From RGIG4079 sp045596365 (lineage in GTDB: Bacteria > Bacteroidota > Bacteroidia > Bacteroidales > Muribaculaceae): DNA of 64,000 nucleotides. Every line of letters begins with the position of its first letter. Positions within the stretch are counted from its first letter, which is position 1. Location of the stretch: assembly GCA_045596365.1 (NCBI GenBank), contig JAZOCE010000024.1, forward strand, positions 102,822 through 166,821, given 5' to 3'. Shown here one piece after another: positions 1 through 8,741 of the stretch. A model generated the notes under the pieces. That model did not search any database and was not told the DNA's origin. It saw only the letters and a program-made list of their open reading frames with translations. The translations under genes and the position numbers were made by a program.

Positions 1-1
1 A

Positions 2-220
2 ACGCCATCAGTCGTAATAACCCGTACAAACGAAGGGCCCGCACACCTTGATGGCGAGCCATTAATCATGCCCGATACAATTTCAATAGAGTGCCATCAC
101 AAAGGATTAAAAATCTTTATCCCCCAAAAAGATGTCCCATTCCGCCCAATTATCACTCCGGTAAACAGCATGTGGAACGATTTTAAGATTGCTCTCAGCA
201 ACATATTTCGCAGAAGATAA
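2..220 (+). CDS. C-terminal part of a diacylglycerol kinase family (YegS/BmrU type) lipid kinase, cut by the window edge
   Basis: An open frame runs from the window edge to a TAA at 218-220 and gives the last 72 residues of a protein. The stretch HLDGEPL followed by a beta-strand-rich tail is the characteristic C-terminal signature of the diacylglycerol kinase/sphingosine kinase-like family, which phosphorylates lipid hydroxyls at the membrane. The start and the ATP-binding GGDGT region lie outside the window. It ends 135 bases before the glycogen operon on the same strand, so read-through is possible but no link in function is evident. The family call rests on this short tail only. Confidence 0.7.
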   Translation, partial: TPSVVITRTNEGPAHLDGEPLIMPDTISIECHHKGLKIFIPQKDVPFRPIITPVNSMWNDFKIALSNIFRRR

Positions 221-355
221 TATGTTATTTTTTGCTAAAAAAGTTAATTCTATCTGTTTTTTTAGCAAAAATTTGTTGAATTCCAAAATAAACACGATAT
301 TCGTAAAACTAAATACTATATACCTGAAACATAAAATTATAACCTAATAAACATA

Positions 356-2299
356 ATGAGTTATCTTAAATTTGATAAAAACCTCATGATAAACCTTGAG
401 CAATCTCTGCCAAAAGAGATGCTCCGCACAAATCAGTCAGGCGCTTATCATTGTACATCAATCGTCGGATGCAACACTCGCAAACAACATGGGTTATTGG
501 TTATTCCCATTCCGGAAATGGACAATAAGCCACACATTATGCTATCATCGCTTGACGAGTCAGTGATACAACATGGTGCGTCATTTAATCTGGGGTTGCA
601 CCGCTATAGCGGTGGGGTGTATAGCCCTAATGGACATAAATACATACGTGAATTTGATTGCGAAAGTGTTCCACGCACAACCTATCGCGTGGGCGGTGTA
701 ATTCTTACTAAAGAGAAAATCTTCATTTCTCATGAGAATCGCATCTTAATCCGTTATACACTTGTTGAAGCCCACTCTCCAACGACATTACAATTCCGAC
801 CATTCCTTGCATTTCGCAATGCAAGTGAATTGTGCATGGAGAACCAGAATCTCAATAAAGAATGTACTGATGTTCCTAATGGAATTTCATGTTGCCTATA
901 TCAAGGCTACCCTACATTATATATGCAAATGAGCCGTAAGCCAAATTGGGTTTACGATCCACATTGGTATAAAGGCATTGAATACATAAAAGACCTTGAA
1001 AGAGGCATCCCCTACACTGAGGATCTTTGGGTTCCCGGATATTTTGAAATTCCCATCAAAAAAGGGGAATCAATCATTTTCTCTGCCGGTATTTCTGAAG
1101 TTTCACCACGAGCTCTTAATAAGATGTATGAACTTGAAATTGCCGACCGCACTCGTCGCACAAGTTTCTACAACTGTCTTAAGAATGCGGCAAAACAATG
1201 CTACCTTAAAGATCAAGATGGCGATTTCATTATCTCAGGTTATCCTTGGGGAGTAGTACTTGCTCGAAATACATTCATGTCTCTTCCTGGAGCTACACTT
1301 GCTATTGACCATAAGGCCGACTTTGAAAGCATTATGGAGACAGCTTCGAAAGAGCTTATTCACTACATGAAAACCGGCGAACTTAGCCGACGTATCAGTG
1401 GCATAGACCTTCCCGACATTCCATTATGGGCTATTTGGGCAATACAACAATACGCCAAAATGATTAATACCGATGAGGCTCGCACTCGTTATATGCAATT
1501 CATCTCTCAAATCATTAATTACATAATAGAAGGTGGCCACCCCAACTTGCGCGTTGAAGAGAATGGACTCATCTCAACAATAGGCTCATCTAATCCTGTT
1601 TCTTGGATGAACTCGACACTACATGGGCATCCGGTAATACCACGCACCGGCTACCTCGTTGAGTTTAATGCACTATGGTACAATGCACTAATGTTTGGAG
1701 CAACACTTGCTGAGAATAACAAAAATTTCGAAAAGGACCGTGAGAAATGGCTTGAATATGCCGAATTAATGAAACATTCATTTGTTGACACATTCCTCAA
1801 CGACTACGGATACCTTTATGACTATGTAAACGGCTCTTATGCTGATCCTTCTGTGCGTCCCAACATGGCAGTAGCGATAGGTCTTGACTATTCTCCTCTT
1901 GACCGACGTCAACGAAAAGGTGTACTTGATGTTGTTACTCGTGAACTACTTACTCCTAAAGGATTGCGCACACTATCGCCAAAGAGCTATGGTTATCGCC
2001 CATTCTATTTGGGTTCACCCGAAGAACGCGAATTAGCATTACATCAAGGTCCAGCACGTCCATGGTTAATGGGATTCTATGCCGATGCCTATCTACGGGT
2101 ATTCGGAATGAGCGGAGTTTCATACATCGACCGCATGCTCATCGGCTTTGAAGATGAAATGTCGCAAGGTTGTATCGGCTCTCTGTCTCAACTATACGAT
2201 GGCAACCCTCCATTTACCGGTCGAGGAGCAATAAGCCACGCAACAAACGTTGCTGAAGTATTGCGCACACTACGTACACTCAAAAAGTTTAACATGTAG
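356..2299 (+). CDS. Glycogen debranching enzyme (GH133-type amylo-alpha-1,6-glucosidase)
   Basis: This 647-residue protein has the two-part build of bacterial glycogen debranching enzymes: an N-terminal beta-rich domain opening with NTRKQHGLLV (about residues 40-50) and a C-terminal (alpha/alpha)6 glucosidase domain from about residue 290. It would hydrolyse alpha-1,6 branch points in glycogen in the cytoplasm. It is first in an operon with a glycosyltransferase (11-base gap) and a GH57 amylase, the order known from Bacteroides. One oddity is that the helix normally reading as a (G/A)RDT-type motif reads LARNTF here, so the usual Asp is Asn305. Whether this affects activity cannot be told from sequence alone. 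The ATG at 356 gives the expected family N-terminus. Confidence 0.9.
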   Translation: MSYLKFDKNLMINLEQSLPKEMLRTNQSGAYHCTSIVGCNTRKQHGLLVIPIPEMDNKPHIMLSSLDESVIQHGASFNLGLHRYSGGVYSPNGHKYIREFDCESVPRTTYRVGGVILTKEKIFISHENRILIRYTLVEAHSPTTLQFRPFLAFRNASELCMENQNLNKECTDVPNGISCCLYQGYPTLYMQMSRKPNWVYDPHWYKGIEYIKDLERGIPYTEDLWVPGYFEIPIKKGESIIFSAGISEVSPRALNKMYELEIADRTRRTSFYNCLKNAAKQCYLKDQDGDFIISGYPWGVVLARNTFMSLPGATLAIDHKADFESIMETASKELIHYMKTGELSRRISGIDLPDIPLWAIWAIQQYAKMINTDEARTRYMQFISQIINYIIEGGHPNLRVEENGLISTIGSSNPVSWMNSTLHGHPVIPRTGYLVEFNALWYNALMFGATLAENNKNFEKDREKWLEYAELMKHSFVDTFLNDYGYLYDYVNGSYADPSVRPNMAVAIGLDYSPLDRRQRKGVLDVVTRELLTPKGLRTLSPKSYGYRPFYLGSPEERELALHQGPARPWLMGFYADAYLRVFGMSGVSYIDRMLIGFEDEMSQGCIGSLSQLYDGNPPFTGRGAISHATNVAEVLRTLRTLKKFNM

Positions 2300-2310
2300 C
2301 CACATTATCT

Positions 2311-3573
2311 ATGAAAGCATTAATGTTTGGGTGGGAATTTCCACCACATATCCTCGGAGGTCTCGGAACCGCCAGCTATGGTCTCACAAAGGGAATGTGG
2401 GAATGTGGCGACATGGATATCACATTTGTCATTCCCAAGCCTCATGGCGATGAAGAAAGAAGTTTTGCAAAAATTATCGGGACATCACAAGTGCCCATCG
2501 CTTGGCGAGATGTAAATCGTGAATATGTAGAAAATCGCATAGGACATCTGATGGATCCCGATTTATACTATAAATTGCGTTCCAATATATATGCCGATTT
2601 TAACTATATGCGCACCAATGACCTTGGTTGCATTGAATTCTCAGGGCGTTACCCCGATAATCTTCTTGAAGAGATCAACAATTATTCAATATGTGCCGGA
2701 GTAATCGCTCGCACTGAAGAGTTTGATATTATTCACTCTCACGACTGGTTAACTTACCCCGCCGGTATTCACGCTAAACAAGTTACAGGAAAACCTCTTG
2801 TTATACATGTTCACGCAACAGACTTTGACCGCTCTCGTGGAAACGTTAATCCTACGGTATTCAACATCGAGCGTGATGGGATGATTCATGCTGACCACAT
2901 TATAACAGTAAGTAACCTAACTCGCCAAACTGTTATTGAAAAATACGGAATCGATCCGGCTAAAGTAACAACTGTTCATAACGCCGTTGAACCACTAAGC
3001 GAAGAACTATTAAACGTTCAAGCCAACAAACCCAAAGAAAAAGTGGTTACATTCCTTGGTCGCATCACTATGCAAAAAGGTCCTGAATACTTCGTTGAAG
3101 CAGCAGCTAAAGTTCTTAAGAACAACCACAACGTGCGTTTCGTAATGGCAGGTAGCGGAGACATGATGGATAAAATGATTTTACTTGCAGCAGAAAGAGG
3201 CATCTCTGATCGTTTCCATTTCCCCGGTTTCCAAAAAGGAAAACAGGTATATGAAATGCTAAAAGCATCTGATGTATATATTATGCCATCAGTTTCAGAG
3301 CCTTTTGGTATCTCCCCTCTTGAAGCAATGCAAATGGGAGTTCCGTCAATTATTTCTAAACAATCGGGATGTGCCGAAATCCTTGACAATGTCATAAAAA
3401 CCGATTATTGGGATATTGATGCAATGGCCGATGCAATATATTCAATCATCACCTATCCTGCAATGTACACACAATTGCGAGAAGATGGTCTTGATGAAGT
3501 AAATCGCATCACATGGGACAAAGCAGGAGCCAAAGTAATAGCAATATACAATAAGGTATTAAACCGCAATTAA
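2311..3573 (+). CDS. Glycogen synthase-like glycosyltransferase (GT-B fold)
   Basis: This 420-residue GT-B enzyme starts with MKALMFGWEFPPHILGGLG, where the glycine-rich loop is the nucleotide-sugar synthase signature. It has the HSHDWLT segment near residue 146 and, in the C-terminal Rossmann half, SVSEPFGISPLEAMQMG, the E-x7-E motif that contacts the donor. In Bacteroidetes this protein sits between the debranching enzyme and GH57 amylase and is annotated as the glycogen (starch) synthase. It is shorter than GlgA, about 420 against 480 residues. It lies 11 bases after the debranching gene and 41 before the amylase. The polymer made is inferred from context. Confidence 0.85.
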   Translation: MKALMFGWEFPPHILGGLGTASYGLTKGMWECGDMDITFVIPKPHGDEERSFAKIIGTSQVPIAWRDVNREYVENRIGHLMDPDLYYKLRSNIYADFNYMRTNDLGCIEFSGRYPDNLLEEINNYSICAGVIARTEEFDIIHSHDWLTYPAGIHAKQVTGKPLVIHVHATDFDRSRGNVNPTVFNIERDGMIHADHIITVSNLTRQTVIEKYGIDPAKVTTVHNAVEPLSEELLNVQANKPKEKVVTFLGRITMQKGPEYFVEAAAKVLKNNHNVRFVMAGSGDMMDKMILLAAERGISDRFHFPGFQKGKQVYEMLKASDVYIMPSVSEPFGISPLEAMQMGVPSIISKQSGCAEILDNVIKTDYWDIDAMADAIYSIITYPAMYTQLREDGLDEVNRITWDKAGAKVIAIYNKVLNRN

Positions 3574-3614
3574 GACAATTCACAAAATAAGATAACATTT
3601 AAAATATCAAGCTC

Positions 3615-5096
3615 ATGAAAGCTATATGTTTTTATTTCCAGATACATCAACCATTTAGGTTAAAAAGATATCGTTTCTTTGATATAGGTAACGACCACTA
3701 TTATTATGACGATTTTGCTAATGACGATATCATCACTCGCATTGCTCAACGTAGCTACATTCCTGCAGCAGAAAGTCTATTGCGCATGATTGAAGATAGC
3801 AAAGGCAAATTCCGTTGTGCAATTTCAATCACAGGCGTTGCTCTTGAACAATGCGAACAATATGTTCCCGAATTTATTGATGTATTGAAGAAGCTTGCAG
3901 ATACAGGAAAAGTTGAATTCCTTGCTGAAACTTATGCTCACTCGCTATCTTCGTTGATAGACTCAGAAGAATTTGCAGCACAAGTAAAGGCTCACGGAGA
4001 AAAAATCCACCAACTATTTGGAGTTCAACCCAAAGTGCTTCGCAACACCGAGTTGATTTATTGCGATGATCTTGCTCCTCAAATTCTCAGCATGGGATAC
4101 AAAGGAGTCATTACAGAGGGAGCAAAACACATCCTGGGCTGGAAATCGCCAAACTATGTATACTCAGCTGCATCAGCTCCAAAATTGAAAATGTTGCTTA
4201 AGAACTCTAAACTATCTGATGATATAGCATTCCGATTCAGCAATCCTGATTGGGATTCATATCCACTAACTGCTGATAAATACATCAACTGGATTGCATC
4301 AACTCCTGCAGAAGAACAAATAATAAACTTGTTCCTCAACCTTGAAACATTTGGAGAAATGCAATCACGCGAAACAGGAATCTTCCAATTCCTTGAAGCT
4401 CTACCACGCTTTGCCGCAGAAAAAGGAATTGATTTCTGGACTCCATCAGAAGCTATATCTAAGCTAAAACCTATTGACAATTTGAGCATTATGCACCCAA
4501 TATCTTGGGCTGACGAAGCTCGCGATACATCAGCATGGTTAGGAAACAAACTCCAAAATGAAGCATTCCAAAAACTATATTCAGTAGCAGAACGTGTTCG
4601 CTTGTGTGATGACCGCCGTTTGAAACAAGACTGGTACTATCTGCAAGCAAGCGACCATTTCTTCTATATGTGTACCAAACACCTTGCAGATGGAGCTGTT
4701 CACTCTCATTTCAGCCCCTACGAAACACCATTCCAAGCGTTTACTAACTACATGAACGCCCTTGCTGATTTCATTGTGCGCGTTGAAGAACAATATCCAT
4801 TGTCAATCGAAAATGAAGAATTGGACGCATTGCTCACTACAATTAGAAATCAAGCTCGCGAAATCGGCACTTTAACCAAAGAGGTTGAATCAATGCGCAA
4901 AAACATTGAACACTTCAACGAAGAGCATCTATTGCGTGAAGCAGCTAAAGCTGCAATCGCAGAAGAAGCTAAACCCAAAGCAAAAAAAGCTGCGCCTAAG
5001 GGAACAAAGGCAAAAGCAGTTGAAATTAACGCCAAAGTAGTCGCTACAGAGCCGGTTTCTGAAAAGAAAACTCGTCGTTGTTGCAAAAAGAAATAA
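3615..5096 (+). CDS. GH57 family alpha-amylase/glucanotransferase with Lys/Ala-rich tail
   Basis: The N-terminal region carries GH57 conserved region I (QIHQPFRL, His11-Gln12-Pro13) and the RNTELIY segment with the likely nucleophile Glu146, so this is a cytoplasmic alpha-1,4-glucan hydrolase or 4-alpha-glucanotransferase. It is the last gene of the glycogen operon, ended by a strong terminator at 5120-5160. After about residue 395 the catalytic homology gives way to a predicted coiled coil and then a low-complexity tail rich in Lys, Ala and Glu that ends in RRCCKKK. The tail is not needed for GH57 chemistry and could bind glycogen, nucleic acid or a partner. That last point is speculation. 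Confidence 0.88.
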   Translation: MKAICFYFQIHQPFRLKRYRFFDIGNDHYYYDDFANDDIITRIAQRSYIPAAESLLRMIEDSKGKFRCAISITGVALEQCEQYVPEFIDVLKKLADTGKVEFLAETYAHSLSSLIDSEEFAAQVKAHGEKIHQLFGVQPKVLRNTELIYCDDLAPQILSMGYKGVITEGAKHILGWKSPNYVYSAASAPKLKMLLKNSKLSDDIAFRFSNPDWDSYPLTADKYINWIASTPAEEQIINLFLNLETFGEMQSRETGIFQFLEALPRFAAEKGIDFWTPSEAISKLKPIDNLSIMHPISWADEARDTSAWLGNKLQNEAFQKLYSVAERVRLCDDRRLKQDWYYLQASDHFFYMCTKHLADGAVHSHFSPYETPFQAFTNYMNALADFIVRVEEQYPLSIENEELDALLTTIRNQAREIGTLTKEVESMRKNIEHFNEEHLLREAAKAAIAEEAKPKAKKAAPKGTKAKAVEINAKVVATEPVSEKKTRRCCKKK

Positions 5097-5119
5097 TCTT
5101 AACTTATTCTCATAATTTG

Positions 5120-5160
5120 GCAACCGGGACCGACAGTGATGTTATTCCCGGTTGCTTTTT
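5120..5160 (+). terminator. Rho-independent terminator of the glycogen operon
   Basis: A perfect 10-bp stem (5120-5129 with 5146-5155) encloses a 16-base loop and is followed by TTTTT. It lies 23 bases after the amylase stop codon. Confidence 0.9.
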
Positions 5161-5194
5161 CCTATCAACATTGCAATTTACGCATCAAAAACAT

Positions 5195-5202
5195 TATCTT
5201 TG
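5195..5202 (+). promoter_or_regulatory. Bacteroidetes minus-7 box (TATCTTTG) for the DUF456 gene
   Basis: TATCTTTG matches the TAnnTTTG consensus, and a TTG sits about 21 bases upstream (5171-5173) as minus-33 element. Only 7 bases separate the box from the ATG at 5210, so the transcript would be almost or fully leaderless. Confidence 0.7.
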
Positions 5203-5209
5203 TACCATT

Positions 5210-5686
5210 ATGGAATATTTGCTTTTAACACTTGGTATTCTTTGCCTCATAATAGGAATTGCAGGATGTGTAATTCCTGTTATTCCGGGAACGCCCATAG
5301 CATATGTTGGGATGTTATGCTTTCATTTCACTGACTGCATCCAATTTTCAACCTCATCATTAATTATTTGGGGCACTATTGTTGCATTGTCTATAGCACT
5401 TGATTACATCGTACCATCAATTGGCTCAAAAATTTTTGGAGGCACAAAATGGGGATATTGGGGTTGTATCATTGGAACTCTATTAGGAATGTTCATCCTC
5501 CCTTGGGGTATTATCGCCGGTCCGTTTTTAGGTGCATTCATTGGTGAATTGATGGGCAAAAAAGACACAACCACAGCGCTCAAATCAGGAATTGGATCAT
5601 TGATAGGATTTCTTTGTGGCACATTCCTGAAACTCGTAATCTGCATCTATTTTATTATAGAGGTGATTATCGCTTTATGGAATTAA
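5210..5686 (+). CDS. DUF456 family small membrane protein
   Basis: The protein is 158 residues, nearly all hydrophobic, with about five membrane segments broken by Gly/Pro turns such as VIPVIPGTPIAY and a central FGGTKWGYWG. This is the pattern of DUF456 proteins, whose function is unknown. An upstream in-frame ATG at 5078 is rejected because it would lie before the terminator of the glycogen operon and before the promoter at 5195. The ATG at 5210 also gives a clean membrane-protein N-terminus. The gene is monocistronic and precedes ferritin by 76 bases. Confidence 0.8.
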   Translation: MEYLLLTLGILCLIIGIAGCVIPVIPGTPIAYVGMLCFHFTDCIQFSTSSLIIWGTIVALSIALDYIVPSIGSKIFGGTKWGYWGCIIGTLLGMFILPWGIIAGPFLGAFIGELMGKKDTTTALKSGIGSLIGFLCGTFLKLVICIYFIIEVIIALWN

Positions 5687-5728
5687 AAAAAAATGATTTA
5701 TCTACTACTCAAGTTTAAGAATTATTAT

Positions 5729-5736
5729 TACATTTG
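5729..5736 (+). promoter_or_regulatory. Bacteroidetes minus-7 box (TACATTTG) for ferritin
   Basis: TACATTTG fits TAnnTTTG and lies 26 bases before the ferritin ATG. No clear TTTG minus-33 element was seen, so an additional regulator may be needed. Confidence 0.55.
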
Positions 5737-5762
5737 TAAAAACAACTAAAAGATTATAGACT

Positions 5763-6284
5763 ATGTTAAGTAAAACTATTGAAGACGCAATCAATGCGCA
5801 GATTAATGCTGAATTATGGTCGGCTTATCTTTACCTTTCAATGGCAACAAACTTTGAAGCTAAAGGTCTTCCCGGTGTTGCAAACTGGTTTAAAATCCAA
5901 TTTAAAGAAGAGCAAGCACACGCTGAGATCTTCATGAACTATATCAATTCTCGCGGAGGTAGAGTTATTCTTAAACCTATTGATGCAGTAGACACAGAAT
6001 GGGACACTCCTCTTGATGCTTTTAAAGCAACTCTTGCTCATGAGCAGAAAGTAACTGCGCTCATAAACAGTATCTATGCTCTTGCTGAAAGTGAACACGA
6101 TTATGCAACTCGTGATCGATTAAACTGGTTCATCTCAGAGCAAGTAGAAGAAGAAGAAAGCGCACAAGAACTAATTGACAAATTTACTCTAATTGGAGAT
6201 AACGGAATGGGACTTTATATGCTTGACCAAGAACTTGGTACACGTGTATTCAACACTCCATCTCCACTTGCAACAACTGAATAA
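5763..6284 (+). CDS. ftnA: Bacterial non-haem ferritin
   Basis: This 173-residue four-helix protein has the complete ferroxidase centre at the positions known from E. coli FtnA: Glu17, Glu50 and His53 (in KEEQAHAE), Glu94, Gln127, Glu129 and Glu130. It should assemble into a 24-subunit cytoplasmic shell that oxidises and stores iron. The gene is flanked by its own promoter-like box and a perfect hairpin terminator, so it is probably transcribed alone. No haem-ligand methionine typical of bacterioferritin was identified. Confidence 0.95.
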   Translation: MLSKTIEDAINAQINAELWSAYLYLSMATNFEAKGLPGVANWFKIQFKEEQAHAEIFMNYINSRGGRVILKPIDAVDTEWDTPLDAFKATLAHEQKVTALINSIYALAESEHDYATRDRLNWFISEQVEEEESAQELIDKFTLIGDNGMGLYMLDQELGTRVFNTPSPLATTE

Positions 6285-6306
6285 TAAAACTATTTACATT
6301 ATAAAT

Positions 6307-6338
6307 AAACGGCGACATCAAAAAAAATGTCGCCGTTT
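6307..6338. terminator. Bidirectional hairpin terminator between ferritin and rng
   Basis: A perfect 12-bp stem (6307-6318 with 6327-6338) encloses an A-rich 8-base loop. The genes converge here, so one hairpin can serve both. Confidence 0.8.
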
Positions 6339-6384
6339 ATGTTTCATGAGTCCTTACTTAGAGTAAAGAGGATGGCACTAACGC

Positions 6385-8007
6385 CTATTCCTCATCATTT
6401 CGATTCTTGGTTTTTGCTCTATTTTTAGAAGACGAAGAGTTCATGTCCTTCTCTTCTTGGAGATCTATCTCATTGTGTTTTTTATCCAACACTTTATATT
6501 GTAAATATGCAAGAGATTGGTCGGGCAATATACGGAACTTAAATCCCATCTTCATGCGCCAACGCACATACTCTGAAAATATGCCTTTCTTCAAATAGGC
6601 ATCAACAAACGGATGCACATATACAATAAAGTTTTTTACCTTCAGTGAATTAATCAAATAATCAATCTTTTCTCTCAACACATCGGTAAATAATAACGAT
6701 GGTTGCACCTCGCCCTTACCAAAACATGACGGACAAGCTTCTGTAGTTACAATATCAAGAGCAGGACGCACACGCTGACGAGTAATCTGCATCAAGCCAA
6801 ATTTACTCAATGGTAATATATTGTGACGTGCGCGGTCATTTGCCATTATTGTCTTCATGTGCTCATAAAGCGTCTGGCGATGTTCAGCTTTATTCATATC
6901 AATAAAGTCTACCACAATAATTCCGCCCATGTCACGCAATCTCAATTGTCGTGCAATTTCGTCGGCAGCACGCAGATTAACCTCCAAGGCATTACTTTCT
7001 TGATCATTACTTGCCTTTGAACGATTACCTGAATTAACATCTATCACATGCAGAGCTTCTGTGTGCTCAATAATAATATATGCGCCTGACTTGAACGATA
7101 CGATTTTCCCGAAAGACGACTTTATCTGTCTTGTAATATTAAAATGATCGAAAATCGGCTCGTCTTTATCATACATCTGAACTATCTCTTGACGTTCAGG
7201 AGCGATGAGATTTACATACTTTGATATCTGACTGTATATGTCAGCATCATTAACATAGATATTCTCAAAAGTAGGACTAAAAATATCCCTTAACACGCCC
7301 ACAATGCGACTTTCTTCTTCAAAAATGAGTGATGGAGCATCTACACGTTGCGCCTTAGCGATAGCATCCTCCCAACATTTCAAAAGTGTTTTCAATTCAT
7401 GGTTAAGTTCAGCCACACGTTTACCTTCGGCTGACGTACGCACTATTACGCCAAAATTTTTAGGTTTTATGCTACCTATTAATTGGCGCAATCGCAATTT
7501 CTCCTCTGTCGATTTAATTTTCTGTGAAATAGAGATTTTATCACAAAATGGTATCAAAACCAAATATCGACCAGTAAATGTTATTTCGGTTGTGAGTCGT
7601 GGACCTTTTGATGATATAGGCTCTTTGACAATTTGAACCATCAATTCTTGTCCTGGAGTTAGAGTTTCTGCCACTGTTCCATGCTTATCAATATCAGGGA
7701 GCAATTTCATTTTGGACAACGAAGGCACTCGTTTTTTATCCTCCAAAACCTGTTTGAGAAAAGATGAATAGGAAGAGTATTGGGAACCAAGATCTAAGTA
7801 ATGAAGAAAAGCGTCTTTCTCATACCCCACGTTGACAAAAGCGGCATTTAAACCCGGCATTAGCTTTTTTACCTTTGCCAAATAAATGTCGCCCACAGCA
7901 TAGGAAACATTCCGCGATTCTTTCTGCAAAGAAACCAATCGGGAATCTTCCACCAAAGCGATTGACACCTCGGTGGGTTGTACATCTACTATGAGTTCAC
8001 TTTTCAT
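6385..8007 (-). CDS. rng: Ribonuclease G/E family endoribonuclease
   Basis: The protein is 540 residues, the length of RNase G rather than the much longer RNase E. An N-terminal S1 domain (GDIYLAKVKKLMPGLNAAFV, about 43-62) is followed by the DNase I-like catalytic part with IIVVDFIDM carrying the metal-binding Asp. A CPSC zinc-link motif precedes the small domain. The enzyme cuts single-stranded AU-rich RNA for rRNA maturation and mRNA decay. The C-terminus is short and rich in Lys, Asn and Ser. It follows the tiny basic ribosomal-type gene on the same strand, a plausible ribosome-related pairing. Confidence 0.93.
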   Translation of the reverse strand: MKSELIVDVQPTEVSIALVEDSRLVSLQKESRNVSYAVGDIYLAKVKKLMPGLNAAFVNVGYEKDAFLHYLDLGSQYSSYSSFLKQVLEDKKRVPSLSKMKLLPDIDKHGTVAETLTPGQELMVQIVKEPISSKGPRLTTEITFTGRYLVLIPFCDKISISQKIKSTEEKLRLRQLIGSIKPKNFGVIVRTSAEGKRVAELNHELKTLLKCWEDAIAKAQRVDAPSLIFEEESRIVGVLRDIFSPTFENIYVNDADIYSQISKYVNLIAPERQEIVQMYDKDEPIFDHFNITRQIKSSFGKIVSFKSGAYIIIEHTEALHVIDVNSGNRSKASNDQESNALEVNLRAADEIARQLRLRDMGGIIVVDFIDMNKAEHRQTLYEHMKTIMANDRARHNILPLSKFGLMQITRQRVRPALDIVTTEACPSCFGKGEVQPSLLFTDVLREKIDYLINSLKVKNFIVYVHPFVDAYLKKGIFSEYVRWRMKMGFKFRILPDQSLAYLQYKVLDKKHNEIDLQEEKDMNSSSSKNRAKTKNRNDEE

Positions 8008-8117
8008 CTCTTAGAATACTTTAATACACAAAGAACAAACTTTAATGGGAGAAAAGCCACATCAAGTTTGTTCTTCGTATAGCGTTTAGTCGAAAGTTCA
8101 GTCAACTAAATCGAAGA

Positions 8118-8207
8118 TTATTTCTTCTTATGACGATTCTTTCTTAGGCGTTTTTTGCGCTTGTGAGTAGCCATCTTGTGGCCTTTTCTTTTCTTTCCGC
8201 TTGGCAT
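8118..8207 (-). CDS. 29-residue Lys/Arg-rich ribosomal-type protein (COX24/AURKAIP1-like)
   Basis: The reverse strand encodes a 29-residue peptide starting MPSGKKRKGHKMATHKRKKR and ending in KKK, more than half of it Lys or Arg. It matches the very small basic proteins conserved in Bacteroidetes and annotated as AURKAIP1/COX24-domain proteins, related to the C-terminus of mitochondrial ribosomal protein mS38. A role on the small ribosomal subunit is therefore likely. It is easily missed because of its size. It lies 72 bases after HU and 110 before rng on the same strand, and the three may share a transcript. A bTHX-like assignment is the alternative. Confidence 0.8.
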   Translation of the reverse strand: MPSGKKRKGHKMATHKRKKRLRKNRHKKK

Positions 8208-8279
8208 TTTGTTACGCTTTTATAATTAGTAATTGGGTTGATTCTCTCTAATTGTGCAATATTTAAATGTTCTCGCGTA

Positions 8280-8552
8280 TTATTTTACATCTTCCATGAA
8301 CACTTTCGCAGGCTTGAATGCAGGAATTTTGTGTGCTGGAATAATGATTGTTGTGTTTTTAGAGATGTTGCGTGCAGTTTTTTCTGAACGAGTTTTCACG
8401 ATAAAGCTACCGAAACCTCTTAGGTAAACATTTTCACCATTTGCAAGTGAATCTTTTACAATCTCCATGAATTTTTCGATAGTTTCAAGAACATTAGTTT
8501 TTTCAATGCCTGTTGTTTTTGAAATCTCGTTTACAATATCAGCTTTAGTCAT
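8280..8552 (-). CDS. HU/IHF family nucleoid DNA-binding protein
   Basis: This 90-residue protein has the full HU fold pattern: two N-terminal helices (MTKADIVNEISKTTGI), the RGFGSFIVKTR beta turn and a DNA-binding arm with PAHKIPAFKP, which contains the conserved proline. It bends DNA as a dimer and helps compact the nucleoid. The ATG at 8552 gives the standard N-terminus. It is probably transcribed alone or with the small basic gene downstream. No TAnnTTTG box was identified with confidence in the 190-base gap upstream. Confidence 0.93.
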   Translation of the reverse strand: MTKADIVNEISKTTGIEKTNVLETIEKFMEIVKDSLANGENVYLRGFGSFIVKTRSEKTARNISKNTTIIIPAHKIPAFKPAKVFMEDVK

Positions 8553-8741
8553 TGTTATATATTTTAATTATTAATTATTAATATCGTTGATATGCAAGTT
8601 ATTAAGGGCACATCCCCTACACTCAAAATTTGCAACTGCAAATATCGTACTTTTTTTTCAAATAGCCACAACATCAACACCATTTTTTCTCATAAAACTC
8701 ACATTTGAGCACTATTTATTCACATTTTTGAAGTTATAATA

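Noticed and set aside
107..295. 62-residue minus-strand frame at the left end
   Set aside because: It lies opposite the C-terminal end of the lipid kinase gene (2-220), whose DGEPL signature is real. The minus-strand product resembles nothing.
5078..5209. Upstream ATG extending the DUF456 protein by 44 residues
   Set aside because: It would begin inside the preceding amylase gene and cross its terminator and the promoter box.
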